Part shown: one piece after another, positions 27,441 to 36,346 of the stretch
How positions within the stretch are numbered: position 1 is the stretch's first letter
Layout: the number at the start of each line of letters is the position of its first letter
Assembly (NCBI GenBank): GCA_017592665.1
Contig: JAGFNW010000003.1
Location: forward strand, 420,309-484,308
Direction of reading: 5' to 3'
Source: Streptosporangiaceae bacterium NEAU-GS5
GTDB lineage: Bacteria; Actinomycetota; Actinomycetes; Streptosporangiales; Streptosporangiaceae
DNA: 64,000 bases
The notes under the pieces: generated by a model
What the model was told of the DNA's origin: nothing
Seen by the model: the letters and a program-made list of their open reading frames with translations, nothing else
The model's database searches: none
Program-made: the position numbers and the translations under genes

Positions 27441-29813
27441 TTATCGCGCGAGAAGCCTGGTGTCTGTCAAGGAGTGGGCGATCTCGATGAAGTAGTCGCA
27501 GGTGAGGCGCTGCCAGCCGGCGCTGGTCCACCTCTCGAACGCTCGGCGGGGAAGCGAGATGTCCACCTCGGCGATCTCGCCTGGCCCGGCCTCGGCGACC
27601 GCGAATCCGGCGAGCCAGCGCCGTGGCAGGCTGGGCAGGTCCGCTACCGGCCGTATGTAGACCTGGACGACTTCCCGGCCATGCCGCTCCCCCGTGTTGC
27701 GGACGCGGACGCTTATCCGGTCGCCTCGAGTCATTGCCGTTTCGTATTCCCAGCTGGTGTAGCCCAGCCCGGAGCCGAACTCGAAGGCCGGAACCGCATC
27801 CGATCGCTCCCAGCCCCGGTAACCGATGAAGTGGCCCTCCTCGTACGCCAGCGTCCCGCCCTGCGGCGTGACCCGCGTGACCGGGCAGTCCTCCAGCGCG
27901 GCAGGCCATGTGGTGGGCAGTCGCCCACTGGGTTCGGCATGGCCGAGCAGCACGTCGGCGAGGGCGTGGCCGCCCTCCTGGCCGGGAAACCAGGTGAGCA
28001 GGATCGCCGCGACTTCATCTCGCCACGGCATCTCGACGGGAGCACCGGCGTTGATCACGACGACCGTGCGCGGGTTGGCCTCCGCCACGCGTGAGACCAG
28101 TTCGTCCTGGCGGCCAGGCAACCGCAGGGAGACGCGGTCGAAGCCTTCGCTCTCCACTTCCTTGGACGTCCCGACGACAACGACGGCCACGTCCGCGGCC
28201 TGCGCGGCTGACACCGCTTCGGCCAGCAGCATGTCGGGGTCGCGTAGCGCATCCGGGAGGCGGTGGCCGAGTGCGAAGGACACGGTGCCGAGCGCGCCGT
28301 CCAAGTAGGGCAGTTCGGTGTGCAGCAAGCTGACCGCGATCCGCCGCCCCGCCTCCAGCTCTATCGCCACCTCGTGTTGCGGCGCCAGGAAGATGCCGCC
28401 GACCAGGTCGTCGATGTCCGGCACCGGCACGATGGACGCGAAGCGTTCCTGGCCGTCCACAGTCAGCCGGAACCCTCCCGCGCCCTCGACGCCGAATCGA
28501 TGCTCACCCGGCACAGCCGCGGTGAACGTCCCGGTGATCTCGGCCGAGTGGATGTCGGCAAGGGTGAGGCCGGCGGGCAGATCACCGTGCCACATGATCG
28601 CGCCGTCGGGCAGCGGCAGTTCCGCTCGGATGCGGCCCGCGGCGTCACGCACGATCGCCGTCAGCTCGAAGCCCGCCGACGCGGCCCGGAAGCGTGTGCT
28701 GGGGTCGGCGCCACGAGCGAAGGTCACCTCGGCTCCCGCGGCCAGCAGCCCTTTCAGCGGGGACACCACGTGTTCCGGGTAGACCTCGGCGCTGCCGCCG
28801 CCCATGACGCGTGCGTCCACGGCCAGCCCGCCGATCAGGGCGATCGCCCCCTGATGCGGGAGCGGGAGGACGCCGTCGTTACGCAACAGCACGGCAGACC
28901 GGGTGGCCAGTTCCCGGGCCAGCGCCTTCCCGTCCACTGCGTCCGCATCCGAGGTGGGGGGCTCATCGAGCGCGCCCGTCCGCGACGCCAGCGTCAATAT
29001 GCGCCGCACATGCTCATCGACCATGCGCTCGTCGATGTCGCCGTTGCGTACGGCTGTCGCCAGGGGCTCGCCGTACACGGTGTCGGGGCCGGGCATCGCG
29101 ATGTCCAGGCCGCCGAGCGCGGCCCGGACCGTGTCGCGTGCGGCGGTCCAGTCGGAGACGACGACGCCGTCGAAGCCCCACTCGCCGCGCAGCACGCCGT
29201 TCATCAGTCGGGCGTGCTCGGTCATCGTCGAACCGTTCACGCTGTTGTAGGCGGCCATGATCCCGTACGGCGTGGCCGTCTTCACGATGTGCTCGAAGGG
29301 CGCCAAATAGAGCTCGCGTAGTGCGCGCTCGCCGACCAGGACGTTGACGTACATGCGGTCGGTCTCGCAGTCGTTGGCCACGAAATGCTTGACGGCGGCC
29401 CCGACGCCGCCTTCCTGGACGCCGGTCACGTACGCCGCGCCGATCACGCCGGTCAGCAATGGATCTTCGGAGAAGCATTCGAAGTGCCGGCCGCCCAGCG
29501 GGCTGCGATGCAGGTTGACGGTCGGAGCGAGCAGCACGTGCACGCCTTTGCTCCGGGCTTCCTGTGCCAGCAGGTTGCCGGCCCGCCGGATGAGCTCGGC
29601 GTCCCAGGTCGCGGCCATCGCGGTGGGGCTGGGCAGCGCGGTGGAGGGGTCGGCGCCGCGCCAGCGGGTTCCCCGTACGCCGATGGGCCCATCCGACATG
29701 ACGAGCGATGCGAGCCCGATGTCAGGGATGGCGGGCAGCGTCCATGTGTCGTGCCCGGCCATCAACGCGGTCTTGGTGTCGAGGTCGAGCTTGGCCAGGA
29801 GATCGTCAATCAT
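27441..29813 (-). CDS. GH3 beta-glucosidase with PA14 insertion
   Basis: ~790 residues without a signal peptide, so cytoplasmic. The GH3 N-terminal barrel has LVMSDGPIGVR, KHFVAND and the nucleophile Asp221 in VVVSDWTA. A PA14-like insert lies at ~400-540 (HRFGVEGAGGFRLTVDGQER). The alpha/beta sandwich (VVVVGTSKEVESEGFDR) and the C-terminal Fn3-like domain (RNTGERHGREVVQVY) follow. ATG 29813 overlaps the alpha/beta hydrolase stop by 8 bp and starts MIDDLLAKLDL; the ATG 24 bp earlier is less likely. It probably removes glucose or xylose exposed after rhamnose release. Confidence 0.9.
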   Translation of the reverse strand: MIDDLLAKLDLDTKTALMAGHDTWTLPAIPDIGLASLVMSDGPIGVRGTRWRGADPSTALPSPTAMAATWDAELIRRAGNLLAQEARSKGVHVLLAPTVNLHRSPLGGRHFECFSEDPLLTGVIGAAYVTGVQEGGVGAAVKHFVANDCETDRMYVNVLVGERALRELYLAPFEHIVKTATPYGIMAAYNSVNGSTMTEHARLMNGVLRGEWGFDGVVVSDWTAARDTVRAALGGLDIAMPGPDTVYGEPLATAVRNGDIDERMVDEHVRRILTLASRTGALDEPPTSDADAVDGKALARELATRSAVLLRNDGVLPLPHQGAIALIGGLAVDARVMGGGSAEVYPEHVVSPLKGLLAAGAEVTFARGADPSTRFRAASAGFELTAIVRDAAGRIRAELPLPDGAIMWHGDLPAGLTLADIHSAEITGTFTAAVPGEHRFGVEGAGGFRLTVDGQERFASIVPVPDIDDLVGGIFLAPQHEVAIELEAGRRIAVSLLHTELPYLDGALGTVSFALGHRLPDALRDPDMLLAEAVSAAQAADVAVVVVGTSKEVESEGFDRVSLRLPGRQDELVSRVAEANPRTVVVINAGAPVEMPWRDEVAAILLTWFPGQEGGHALADVLLGHAEPSGRLPTTWPAALEDCPVTRVTPQGGTLAYEEGHFIGYRGWERSDAVPAFEFGSGLGYTSWEYETAMTRGDRISVRVRNTGERHGREVVQVYIRPVADLPSLPRRWLAGFAVAEAGPGEIAEVDISLPRRAFERWTSAGWQRLTCDYFIEIAHSLTDTRLLAR

Positions 29814-30591
29814 GGCCGGCGGACTCCAGATGGTCACGCAGGAAATTCACCGTGGATTCGTGCAGGTGGGCACGATGGGGAACGCTGCCGAAGCCGTGGT
29901 CGGCGCCGTCGACGACGTCGAAGGTGGCGTTGCCGGTGTAGTGATCCAGGTAGCGGCGTCCATATTCGATGGGGACGATGTCGTCGTCGCTGCCGTGGAT
30001 GATGTGGACAGGCCCGGTGTATGCGGCGGAGCGGCCGTAGACGTCGAGCTTGGTGATGTCCTCGACCAGGGCGGGGCTCATTCGATGGCCGTCGGCGTCG
30101 AAGTAGCCTTTCGCGGCGACGTGGGCGCCGATGTCGCGGCCCTTCAGATAGCCGCTGCCGATCTCGAATGGGGCGACCGCCGCGGGCGCCCACAGGCACA
30201 CGGCCCGGATGCCGGGCTCCTCGGCGGCCACGATGCCTGCCACGACTCCGCCCATGCTCATCCCGACCAGGGCGATCCGGCTCGGGTCGGCGAAATCGAG
30301 CGCGCGGACGTCCCGTATCACGGAAATCGTTTCGGCGATCTCGCCGGTGATGGTGACGTCGAAGAAGTCGCCGTCGCTCTCGCCGTGGCCGGACAGATCG
30401 AATCGGACCGAGGCGATGCCGTGCCGTTCCAGCAGACGCGAAAGACGGACGAAGCAGGCTCCGGTTTCCATCCGGTTGTTGGTGAAACCGTGGATGAGTA
30501 CGGCCGTGGGCGCCCGATCCGCGTCGTCGGGCAGATGGATGGTGGAGCGGAGCGTCAGCCCGCCGTGCCGGAAGTCGTGATTGAAGATCAT
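29806..30591 (-). CDS. Alpha/beta hydrolase (esterase-like)
   Basis: 261 residues. Features are the oxyanion loop VLIHGFTNNR, nucleophile elbow GMSMGG, an acid in HGSDDDIVP and a late His in DGADHGFG, which together give an intact Ser-Asp-His triad. The size and motifs resemble cinnamoyl/feruloyl-esterase-like and acyl-glycoside esterases. In this operon it may remove acyl groups from plant glycosides; that is inference. It overlaps the upstream GH78 stop by 4 bp (ATGA). Confidence 0.85.
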   Translation of the reverse strand: MIFNHDFRHGGLTLRSTIHLPDDADRAPTAVLIHGFTNNRMETGACFVRLSRLLERHGIASVRFDLSGHGESDGDFFDVTITGEIAETISVIRDVRALDFADPSRIALVGMSMGGVVAGIVAAEEPGIRAVCLWAPAAVAPFEIGSGYLKGRDIGAHVAAKGYFDADGHRMSPALVEDITKLDVYGRSAAYTGPVHIIHGSDDDIVPIEYGRRYLDHYTGNATFDVVDGADHGFGSVPHRAHLHESTVNFLRDHLESAGHD

Positions 30592-33065
30592 GACAGCGTG
30601 CTCTCGAAGACGTGGCGGCCAGGGCCCACTTCGACGGTTTCGCCTCCGGGGATGTGCACGGTGGCGGAGGTGTTCGGGGGAACCAGGACGTGCAGGCTCA
30701 GCTGGTCGCCGGTGCGTTCCCAGCTGACTTCCGCGTCACCGTAAGGGGTGGTGTGGGCGGCCCGGGCGTGGGTGAGGCCGCCGCCCGGGCGGGGGTGGAT
30801 CAGGAGTTTGCGATAGCCGGGCTCGGCGGGGGCCAGGCCGCCGATGGTTCGGTGCATCCAGTCGGCCACGGCGCCGAGGGCGTAGTGGTTGAAGGAGGTC
30901 ATCTCGCCCGGGTTGACGCTGCCGTTGGGGAGTAGGGCGTCCCAGCGTTCCCAGATCGTGGTGGCGCCCATCGTGACCGAGTAGAGCCAGGAGGGGCATT
31001 CGGTCTGCAGCAGCAGCCGGTAGGCGTCGTCGACCGCTCCGGCGTCGGTGAGAGCGTCGCAGATGAGCGGGGTTCCCACGAAGCCGGTGCCGATGTGGTG
31101 GCCGTTGTCGCGGACCAGCTCGACGAGGCGGTCGCCCGCGTAGGCGCGGCGCTCCGCTCCGTCGATGAGCCCGAATCGGAGGGCCAGGGCGTACGCGGTC
31201 TGAGACTCGCCGGCGACCTTGCCCTCCGGCGAGACGTAGGCCGCGTCGAAGGCGGCACGCAATTCGGCGGCGAGCCGCTGGTAACGCGCGCCGTCATGGC
31301 CCAGGACGCGAGCGACCTCGGCGACCAGGCCCGCCGAATACGCAAGATAGGCGGTGGCGATCAGGGCGGGGTTGGTCCGCGCCTCGGACGGGCGATCGGG
31401 CGGGGCGGTGGGGTCGAGCCAATCTCCGAACTGGAATCCGGTGTCCCACAGGCGAGACTCGCCGGCCACCGCGGCGACCTGATCCACCCAGGCCGTCATG
31501 CTCGCGTACTGCCTGGCCAGCAGGCCGATGTCCCCGCTGCTCTGGTAGAGGGTCCAGGGCAGCAGGACGGCGGCGTCGCCCCACGCGGCGACCGGTCCGG
31601 GCGCGGGGCGAAGCCCCAGATCGACCCAGGGCACGAACAGCGGGACGGTCCCGTGCGAGCGCTGTTCGACGGCGAGGTCGGCCAGCCAGGAGGCGAGCAT
31701 TCCGGTGCAGTCGTAAAGGAAGGCGGCTGTGGGGCCGAAGACCTGGATGTCGCCGGTCCAGCCGAGCCGCTCGTCCCGCTGCGGGCAGTCGGTCGGGACG
31801 TCGACGAAGTTGTCGCGCATGCTCCAGACCACGTTCTCGTGCAGCCGGTTGAGCAGCGGGTCCGAGCACTCGAAGTGGCCGATCCGGCGCATGTCGGTGT
31901 GGCAGACCACGGCCTGGACGTCGGCCGGATCCACCCCGTCGATCTGGGCGTACTGGAAGCCGTGGACGGTGAATCTGGGTTCCCACTGCTCCGGCACCGA
32001 ATCGCCGCGCAGGGTGTAGGTGTCGGTCGCGGCGGCGTTGCGCAGGGGTCGCGTGGCGAGCGCGCCGTGCTCCAGCACCTCGGCGTGGCGGAGCGTGACG
32101 GTGTGCCCCGCCGGGCCCTGTGCCTGGATGCGCAGTCGGCCGGATATGTTCTGCCCGAAGTCGAGGATCGTTTCCCCGGCGGGTCCGATGAGGGTCCCGA
32201 CGGGGTCGAGGGTCTCCACTCGTCGTACTGGCGGTCCCGTGGGCGCGACCAGCCGGGCCGGTTCGTGATCGATCACGTCGACGGGCACCCACGTCGGGTC
32301 ATCGAGTCGTGCGTCGTGTTTCTCTCCGTCGTACAGGCTGGTGGCGACGATGGGGCCGCGGGCGCAGCGCCAGGAGCCGTCGGTGACGATCAGGTCGGTG
32401 GCACCGCCGGCGTAGGTGATCTCCAACTGGGCGATGAGCGCGATCCGATCGCCGTAAACGGCGGTCCGCCCGCCGGCGAAGCCGATGCGGCCGCGATACC
32501 AGCCGTCTGCGAGGGTCGCGCCGATCACGTTGCCGCCTTCGCGCAGCAGCTTGGTGACGTCATGGGTGCGATAGCGCAGCCGGTGCGCGTAGCTCGTCCA
32601 GCCCGGGGCGAGCACGTCGTCGCCGACGACCGTGCCGTTGAGCTCGATCTCGTAAAGGCCGTGCGCCGTCACGTACAAGCGCGCCTTCGCGATCGCCGTC
32701 TCGGCCGTGAACTCCCGGCGAAGCAGTACGGCGGGACCGTCGGGTGGGCCGAGCAGTTCCAGGGGTGGCGCGGCGGCGGCCGCCCGCCAGTCGGCGGGGT
32801 CGAGCAGCCCGGCCTCGGCCCAGGACCAGGGGCCCCATTCGCCGTCGTTCACCCGCACCCGCGCGCCGCGCCGCTCACGTGAGGCCAGCGGCCGGCCCGG
32901 CCAGGGCACGAGCACCGACTCGGCTGATTCGACGCGCCCCGTGGAGGTCCCGTCGCTCAATTCGATCTCGTACGATCGCTGGCTGCTGGTGGGGACGATC
33001 CACGACAGCCGCGGAGAGTCCTCACCGATACCCAGCGGGTGCCGGTGATGCTCGAAAGTGATCAT
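30588..33065 (-). CDS. Cytoplasmic alpha-L-rhamnosidase (GH78)
   Basis: 825 residues with no signal peptide. N-terminal beta-sandwich domains (LSWIVPTSSQRSYEIEL; ARLYVTAHGLYEIELNG typical of the rhamnosidase N domain) are followed by the catalytic six-hairpin barrel with CPQRDERLGWTGD, the hallmark acidic segment of GH78, and a C-terminal sandwich (RTIGGLAPAEPGYRKLLI). It would act on imported rhamnosides. It sits between the permease and hydrolase genes with a 1-bp gap and a 4-bp overlap, so translation is probably coupled. Confidence 0.93.
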   Translation of the reverse strand: MITFEHHRHPLGIGEDSPRLSWIVPTSSQRSYEIELSDGTSTGRVESAESVLVPWPGRPLASRERRGARVRVNDGEWGPWSWAEAGLLDPADWRAAAAAPPLELLGPPDGPAVLLRREFTAETAIAKARLYVTAHGLYEIELNGTVVGDDVLAPGWTSYAHRLRYRTHDVTKLLREGGNVIGATLADGWYRGRIGFAGGRTAVYGDRIALIAQLEITYAGGATDLIVTDGSWRCARGPIVATSLYDGEKHDARLDDPTWVPVDVIDHEPARLVAPTGPPVRRVETLDPVGTLIGPAGETILDFGQNISGRLRIQAQGPAGHTVTLRHAEVLEHGALATRPLRNAAATDTYTLRGDSVPEQWEPRFTVHGFQYAQIDGVDPADVQAVVCHTDMRRIGHFECSDPLLNRLHENVVWSMRDNFVDVPTDCPQRDERLGWTGDIQVFGPTAAFLYDCTGMLASWLADLAVEQRSHGTVPLFVPWVDLGLRPAPGPVAAWGDAAVLLPWTLYQSSGDIGLLARQYASMTAWVDQVAAVAGESRLWDTGFQFGDWLDPTAPPDRPSEARTNPALIATAYLAYSAGLVAEVARVLGHDGARYQRLAAELRAAFDAAYVSPEGKVAGESQTAYALALRFGLIDGAERRAYAGDRLVELVRDNGHHIGTGFVGTPLICDALTDAGAVDDAYRLLLQTECPSWLYSVTMGATTIWERWDALLPNGSVNPGEMTSFNHYALGAVADWMHRTIGGLAPAEPGYRKLLIHPRPGGGLTHARAAHTTPYGDAEVSWERTGDQLSLHVLVPPNTSATVHIPGGETVEVGPGRHVFESTLS

Positions 33066-33066
33066 T

Positions 33067-33894
33067 TCATCCTTTGATGGAACCGGCGGTGAGGCCCGCG
33101 ACGATCTTGCGGTTGAAGAAGACGAAGGCCAGCAGCGGCGGAATGGTGATCAGGACGATGTCCATGAACAGCAGGTTCCACTGGGTGTTGTACTGGCTCT
33201 GGAAGTTGTAGAGGGTGACCTGCACGGTCGCGTTGCCGTCGCCGGGCAGGAAGTAGAGCGGGTTGACGAAGTCGTTGAAGACGGCCACCGAGGCCGTGAG
33301 GATCACCGTGATGGTGACGGGCCGCAGCAACGGGAAGATCACTTTGAAGAACAGCCGCAGCCCGCTACAGCCGTCGATCATCGCCGCCTCGTCCAGCTCG
33401 CGCGGAATGGCCGCGATGAAGGCGCGGAACAACAGCACCGCGTACGGCAGGCCGAAGGCGACCTCGACCAGGATCAGGCCGGATAGGGTCTTGAACAGCC
33501 CGATGCCCTGCAACAGCCAGATGGTCGGGACCACCGCGGGCGGGATGATGAGCCCGGACAGGACCAGGAAGTTGGCCAGCGCGCCCAGCTTGCCCGCCCG
33601 TCGCTGCAGCACGAAGCCGGCCATGGCGGCGAAGACGACGATGATCGCGACCGAGGCGACGGTCACGATGATGCTGTTGACGTAGGCGCGCAGGAGCACG
33701 TAGTCGCGCGCCTGGATCACTTCGGTGAAGTTCTGCACGACGCGCCACTCGGTGGGCCAGGCGAAGTCCAGGTCGATGGCCTGCACCTGGTTCTTCACCG
33801 CGGTCAGCAGCATGAGAGCGAACGGGATCAGGAAGATCACCGCGGCCAGGACGAGGGCGACCGCCTCGCCGCCGAACCTCTTGACGGCTCTCAC
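33067..33894 (-). CDS. ABC sugar transporter permease (MalG type)
   Basis: 275 residues. Six membrane helices; EAA loop around EAAMIDGCSGLRLFFKVIFP. The GTG start overlaps the stop of the other permease (GTGA), so the pair is co-translated. As in many actinobacteria no ATPase gene is nearby; a shared MsiK-type ATPase elsewhere is expected. Confidence 0.92.
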   Translation of the reverse strand: MRAVKRFGGEAVALVLAAVIFLIPFALMLLTAVKNQVQAIDLDFAWPTEWRVVQNFTEVIQARDYVLLRAYVNSIIVTVASVAIIVVFAAMAGFVLQRRAGKLGALANFLVLSGLIIPPAVVPTIWLLQGIGLFKTLSGLILVEVAFGLPYAVLLFRAFIAAIPRELDEAAMIDGCSGLRLFFKVIFPLLRPVTITVILTASVAVFNDFVNPLYFLPGDGNATVQVTLYNFQSQYNTQWNLLFMDIVLITIPPLLAFVFFNRKIVAGLTAGSIKG

Positions 33895-34829
33895 GTGGTC
33901 ACCTGCCGCTTGCCCAGGAGGTAGGTGAGCGGCACCATGATCACGGTCACCATGAGGAAGAGCAGGACGTTGCCGGCCGTCGACAGGCCGAAGAACCCGG
34001 CCTGGTACTGCTTGTAGATGATCGACGCGATGGTGTCGCTGGTGAAGCCGGGACCGCCGCGGGTCATGGTCCAGATCAGGTCGAATGAGCGAAGGCCGCC
34101 GATGAACGACAAGATGATCACCGAGTAGGTGGCGGGCCAGCTCAACGGCAGTGTGACGTGCCGGAAACGGTGCCAGGCGGTGCCCCCGTCGACGGCGACC
34201 GCCTGGTAGTAGTCCTGCGGGATGGACAGGATGCCGGCGATGTAGATCACGGTGGCCAGGCCCACGCCCTTCCACACGTCGACCAGGGCCACCGACAGCA
34301 GTGCGGTGCTCGCGCCGCCGAGCCAGTCGGGGCCGGAGACGCCGACCAGGGCCAGCGCCTTGTCGACCAGCCCGGTGTCGGGCGCGAGCAGCATGCTGAA
34401 CGTGATGCCGACCGCGACGGTCGACACGAGAACCGGGAAGAAGACGACCGAGCGGAGGAAACCGCGGAGCCTCAGCTTGGACGTGAGCAGCACACCGAGC
34501 AGCAGGCCGAGCACGACCTTCAGCCCGCTGGTGACCACCGCGTAGAACAAGGTGTTCTGAAAGCCGATGCGCAGGTTCTGCTCGGCCAGGAAGTCACGGA
34601 AGTTGTCCAGTCCCACGAAGGTGCTGTCGAACAGGGTCCAGCGGGTCAGGGCGAAGTAGAAGGCCATGCCGGTCGGGATCAGGAAGATCACCAGGTAGAC
34701 GACGGCGGCCGGCAGGTACATCGCGTACGGGTAGGCGGCCCGCCGCCTGGCGCTCGCGCCCCTGGCGTGCCGCGCCGTGGAATCGGGGCCGGGCCCGGTG
34801 ACGGGCCCGGCCTGTTGCCTGGTCACCAC
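33891..34829 (-). CDS. ABC sugar transporter permease (MalF type)
   Basis: 312 residues from a GTG. A ~35-residue Arg/Ala-rich cytoplasmic leader precedes six helices. The EAA-type loop is around QAVAVDGGTAWHRFRHVTLP. It overlaps the binding-protein stop by a few bases and forms the channel with the MalG-type partner. Confidence 0.92.
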   Translation of the reverse strand: MVTRQQAGPVTGPGPDSTARHARGASARRRAAYPYAMYLPAAVVYLVIFLIPTGMAFYFALTRWTLFDSTFVGLDNFRDFLAEQNLRIGFQNTLFYAVVTSGLKVVLGLLLGVLLTSKLRLRGFLRSVVFFPVLVSTVAVGITFSMLLAPDTGLVDKALALVGVSGPDWLGGASTALLSVALVDVWKGVGLATVIYIAGILSIPQDYYQAVAVDGGTAWHRFRHVTLPLSWPATYSVIILSFIGGLRSFDLIWTMTRGGPGFTSDTIASIIYKQYQAGFFGLSTAGNVLLFLMVTVIMVPLTYLLGKRQVTT

Positions 34830-36124
34830 CCGGGAAGCCCCAGCTGCTTGGCCTGCTTCTGGACGTCCTGGTCGTACTGGGCGGCGCCGTCGGCGGGCTT
34901 GGTGATCCCGGAGCCGACGGCGACGGTGATCTGTTCGAGCGACGGGCCCTTGATGGCGGACAGGAACTCGAGGGCGGGTGAGATGGTGCCGGCGTCGATG
35001 TAGGTCTGCACGTCCTTGGCGGCCTGGATGGCGTTGTCAGGGAGTTTCGCGCCCTTCACACGGTAGGGCCCGGTGGGCTGGACGGCGGCGCTCACGGCGT
35101 CCGTCCCCGCCGTCGAGGCGACGAACGCGAGGAATTTCTTGGCCTCGGCCAGGTGCTTGGTGGTCTTGGCGATGTAGATGGCGTTCGGCTCCCAGATGGT
35201 GGCGCCGTTGGCGGCGCCGTCGCCCGGGATGCCGAAGAAGCCGATGTCGGTGGCCGCCTGCGGGTTGGCCGCAAGCAGCGGCGGCAGCAGTACGGTGAGC
35301 ATCGGATATTGGGCGCCCTTGCCCTCGACGAGCATCTTCAGCCCTTGATCCAGGGTCGTCGAGCCGAAGCCCTTGTTGAGATATCCCTTGGCCTGGACGT
35401 CGGCCAGGTGCTGGAAGCCTTCGAGGGCGGCCGGCGTGGAGGCGAATCTGGCCTTGCCCGCCGTGTACTGCTGGGCGAAGTCCGGAACGGCGGCCTGGAC
35501 GTTGAAGAAGTCGCCCAGGACCATCAGCTGCGAGGTCCAGGTGTCCTTGTACGTGGCGATCACCGGCGTGATCCCGGCCGCTTTGATCTTCTCGTTGTTC
35601 GCCATGAAGTCGGCCCACGTCTTGGGCACGCTGAGACCAAGCTGGTCGTAGACCTTGCGGTTGTAGAGGATGCCGCCGCCCGCGGCGGACGCGGCCGGCA
35701 CGCCGTAGACCTTGCCGGCGTTGGTCACGACCGGCAGATAGTCCGTCTGTACGTTGGCGAGCACCGGGTCGTTCGACAGATCGACCATGGTCTGCGCGGG
35801 GTTGAGCGCCTGCAGCAACGACCCGGAGTTGTACCAGAAGACGTCGGTCATCTCACCGGTGGCGAGCCGGGTCTTGACGATGTTGTCGCCCTCGCTGCCA
35901 CCGGGCTGCGTCTCGATCGTGATCTTGATGGTGGGGTTGGCCTTCATGAACCCGTCCGCGAGCGCCTTGGTCGTGGCCACGGTCGCCTGATCGCTGCCGG
36001 TCATGAAGGAGAGGGTGACCGTGCCACCGGTGGCCGCGGGCTCCGAACCCGAGCCGCAGGAGGCCAGAGTCGCCGTGGTGAGGATGGCCAAGGCCGTTCC
36101 GAGCGCGCGGTGAGAGGTCTTCAC
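34823..36124 (-). CDS. Sugar ABC transporter solute-binding lipoprotein
   Basis: 433 residues. A lipoprotein signal ends LASC with Cys23 lipidated. The mature part is a cluster-B/MalE-type binding protein (VTLSFMTGSDQATVATTKAL; GVPAASAAGGGILYNRKV; DQLGLSVPKTWADFM). GTG 36124 has a strong GGAGG site. It heads the operon and a LacI-type operator lies ~20 bp upstream. The likely ligand is a rhamnosylated glycoside, judged only from the enzymes behind it. Confidence 0.9.
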   Translation of the reverse strand: MKTSHRALGTALAILTTATLASCGSGSEPAATGGTVTLSFMTGSDQATVATTKALADGFMKANPTIKITIETQPGGSEGDNIVKTRLATGEMTDVFWYNSGSLLQALNPAQTMVDLSNDPVLANVQTDYLPVVTNAGKVYGVPAASAAGGGILYNRKVYDQLGLSVPKTWADFMANNEKIKAAGITPVIATYKDTWTSQLMVLGDFFNVQAAVPDFAQQYTAGKARFASTPAALEGFQHLADVQAKGYLNKGFGSTTLDQGLKMLVEGKGAQYPMLTVLLPPLLAANPQAATDIGFFGIPGDGAANGATIWEPNAIYIAKTTKHLAEAKKFLAFVASTAGTDAVSAAVQPTGPYRVKGAKLPDNAIQAAKDVQTYIDAGTISPALEFLSAIKGPSLEQITVAVGSGITKPADGAAQYDQDVQKQAKQLGLPGW

Positions 36125-36144
36125 GACGCTCCTCCAGGGTTGTC

Positions 36145-36160
36145 GTTGAAACGTTTTAAC
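36145..36160. promoter_or_regulatory. LacI-family operator before the rhamnoside operon
   Basis: GTTGAAACGTTTTAAC is a 16-bp near-perfect palindrome (7 of 8 pairs) 20 bp from the GTG of the binding-protein gene. It has the central ACGT of LacI/GalR sites and resembles the site before the mannanase. Confidence 0.7.
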
Positions 36161-36281
36161 TCCCCGAATGCCGCTTAACGTAGTCGTCACATATAGGGCC
36201 GTCAAGGCCCCTTTTAGGTAACGATCGCCCTCTAGACAGCACGTGAAACAGGCAGTTGTGGAGGAATACGAGGTAGAAGTG

Positions 36282-36293
36282 GGTAACGTTATC
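36282..36293. promoter_or_regulatory. Second LacI-type palindrome near the lacI-type gene
   Basis: The perfect TAACGTTA core lies at 36284-36291, ~55 bp before the regulator's ATG. With the first site it could support looping and autoregulation across the divergent promoter region (36125-36346). Confidence 0.5.
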
Positions 36294-36346
36294 CATCGCC
36301 TCACGGCATCCGCTCTACACTGAAGCCGCCAGGTGAAGGGAGATCC

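Noticed and set aside
31095..32882. A 595-codon open frame on the plus strand
   Set aside because: Antisense to the GH78 gene with no recognisable domain; shadow.
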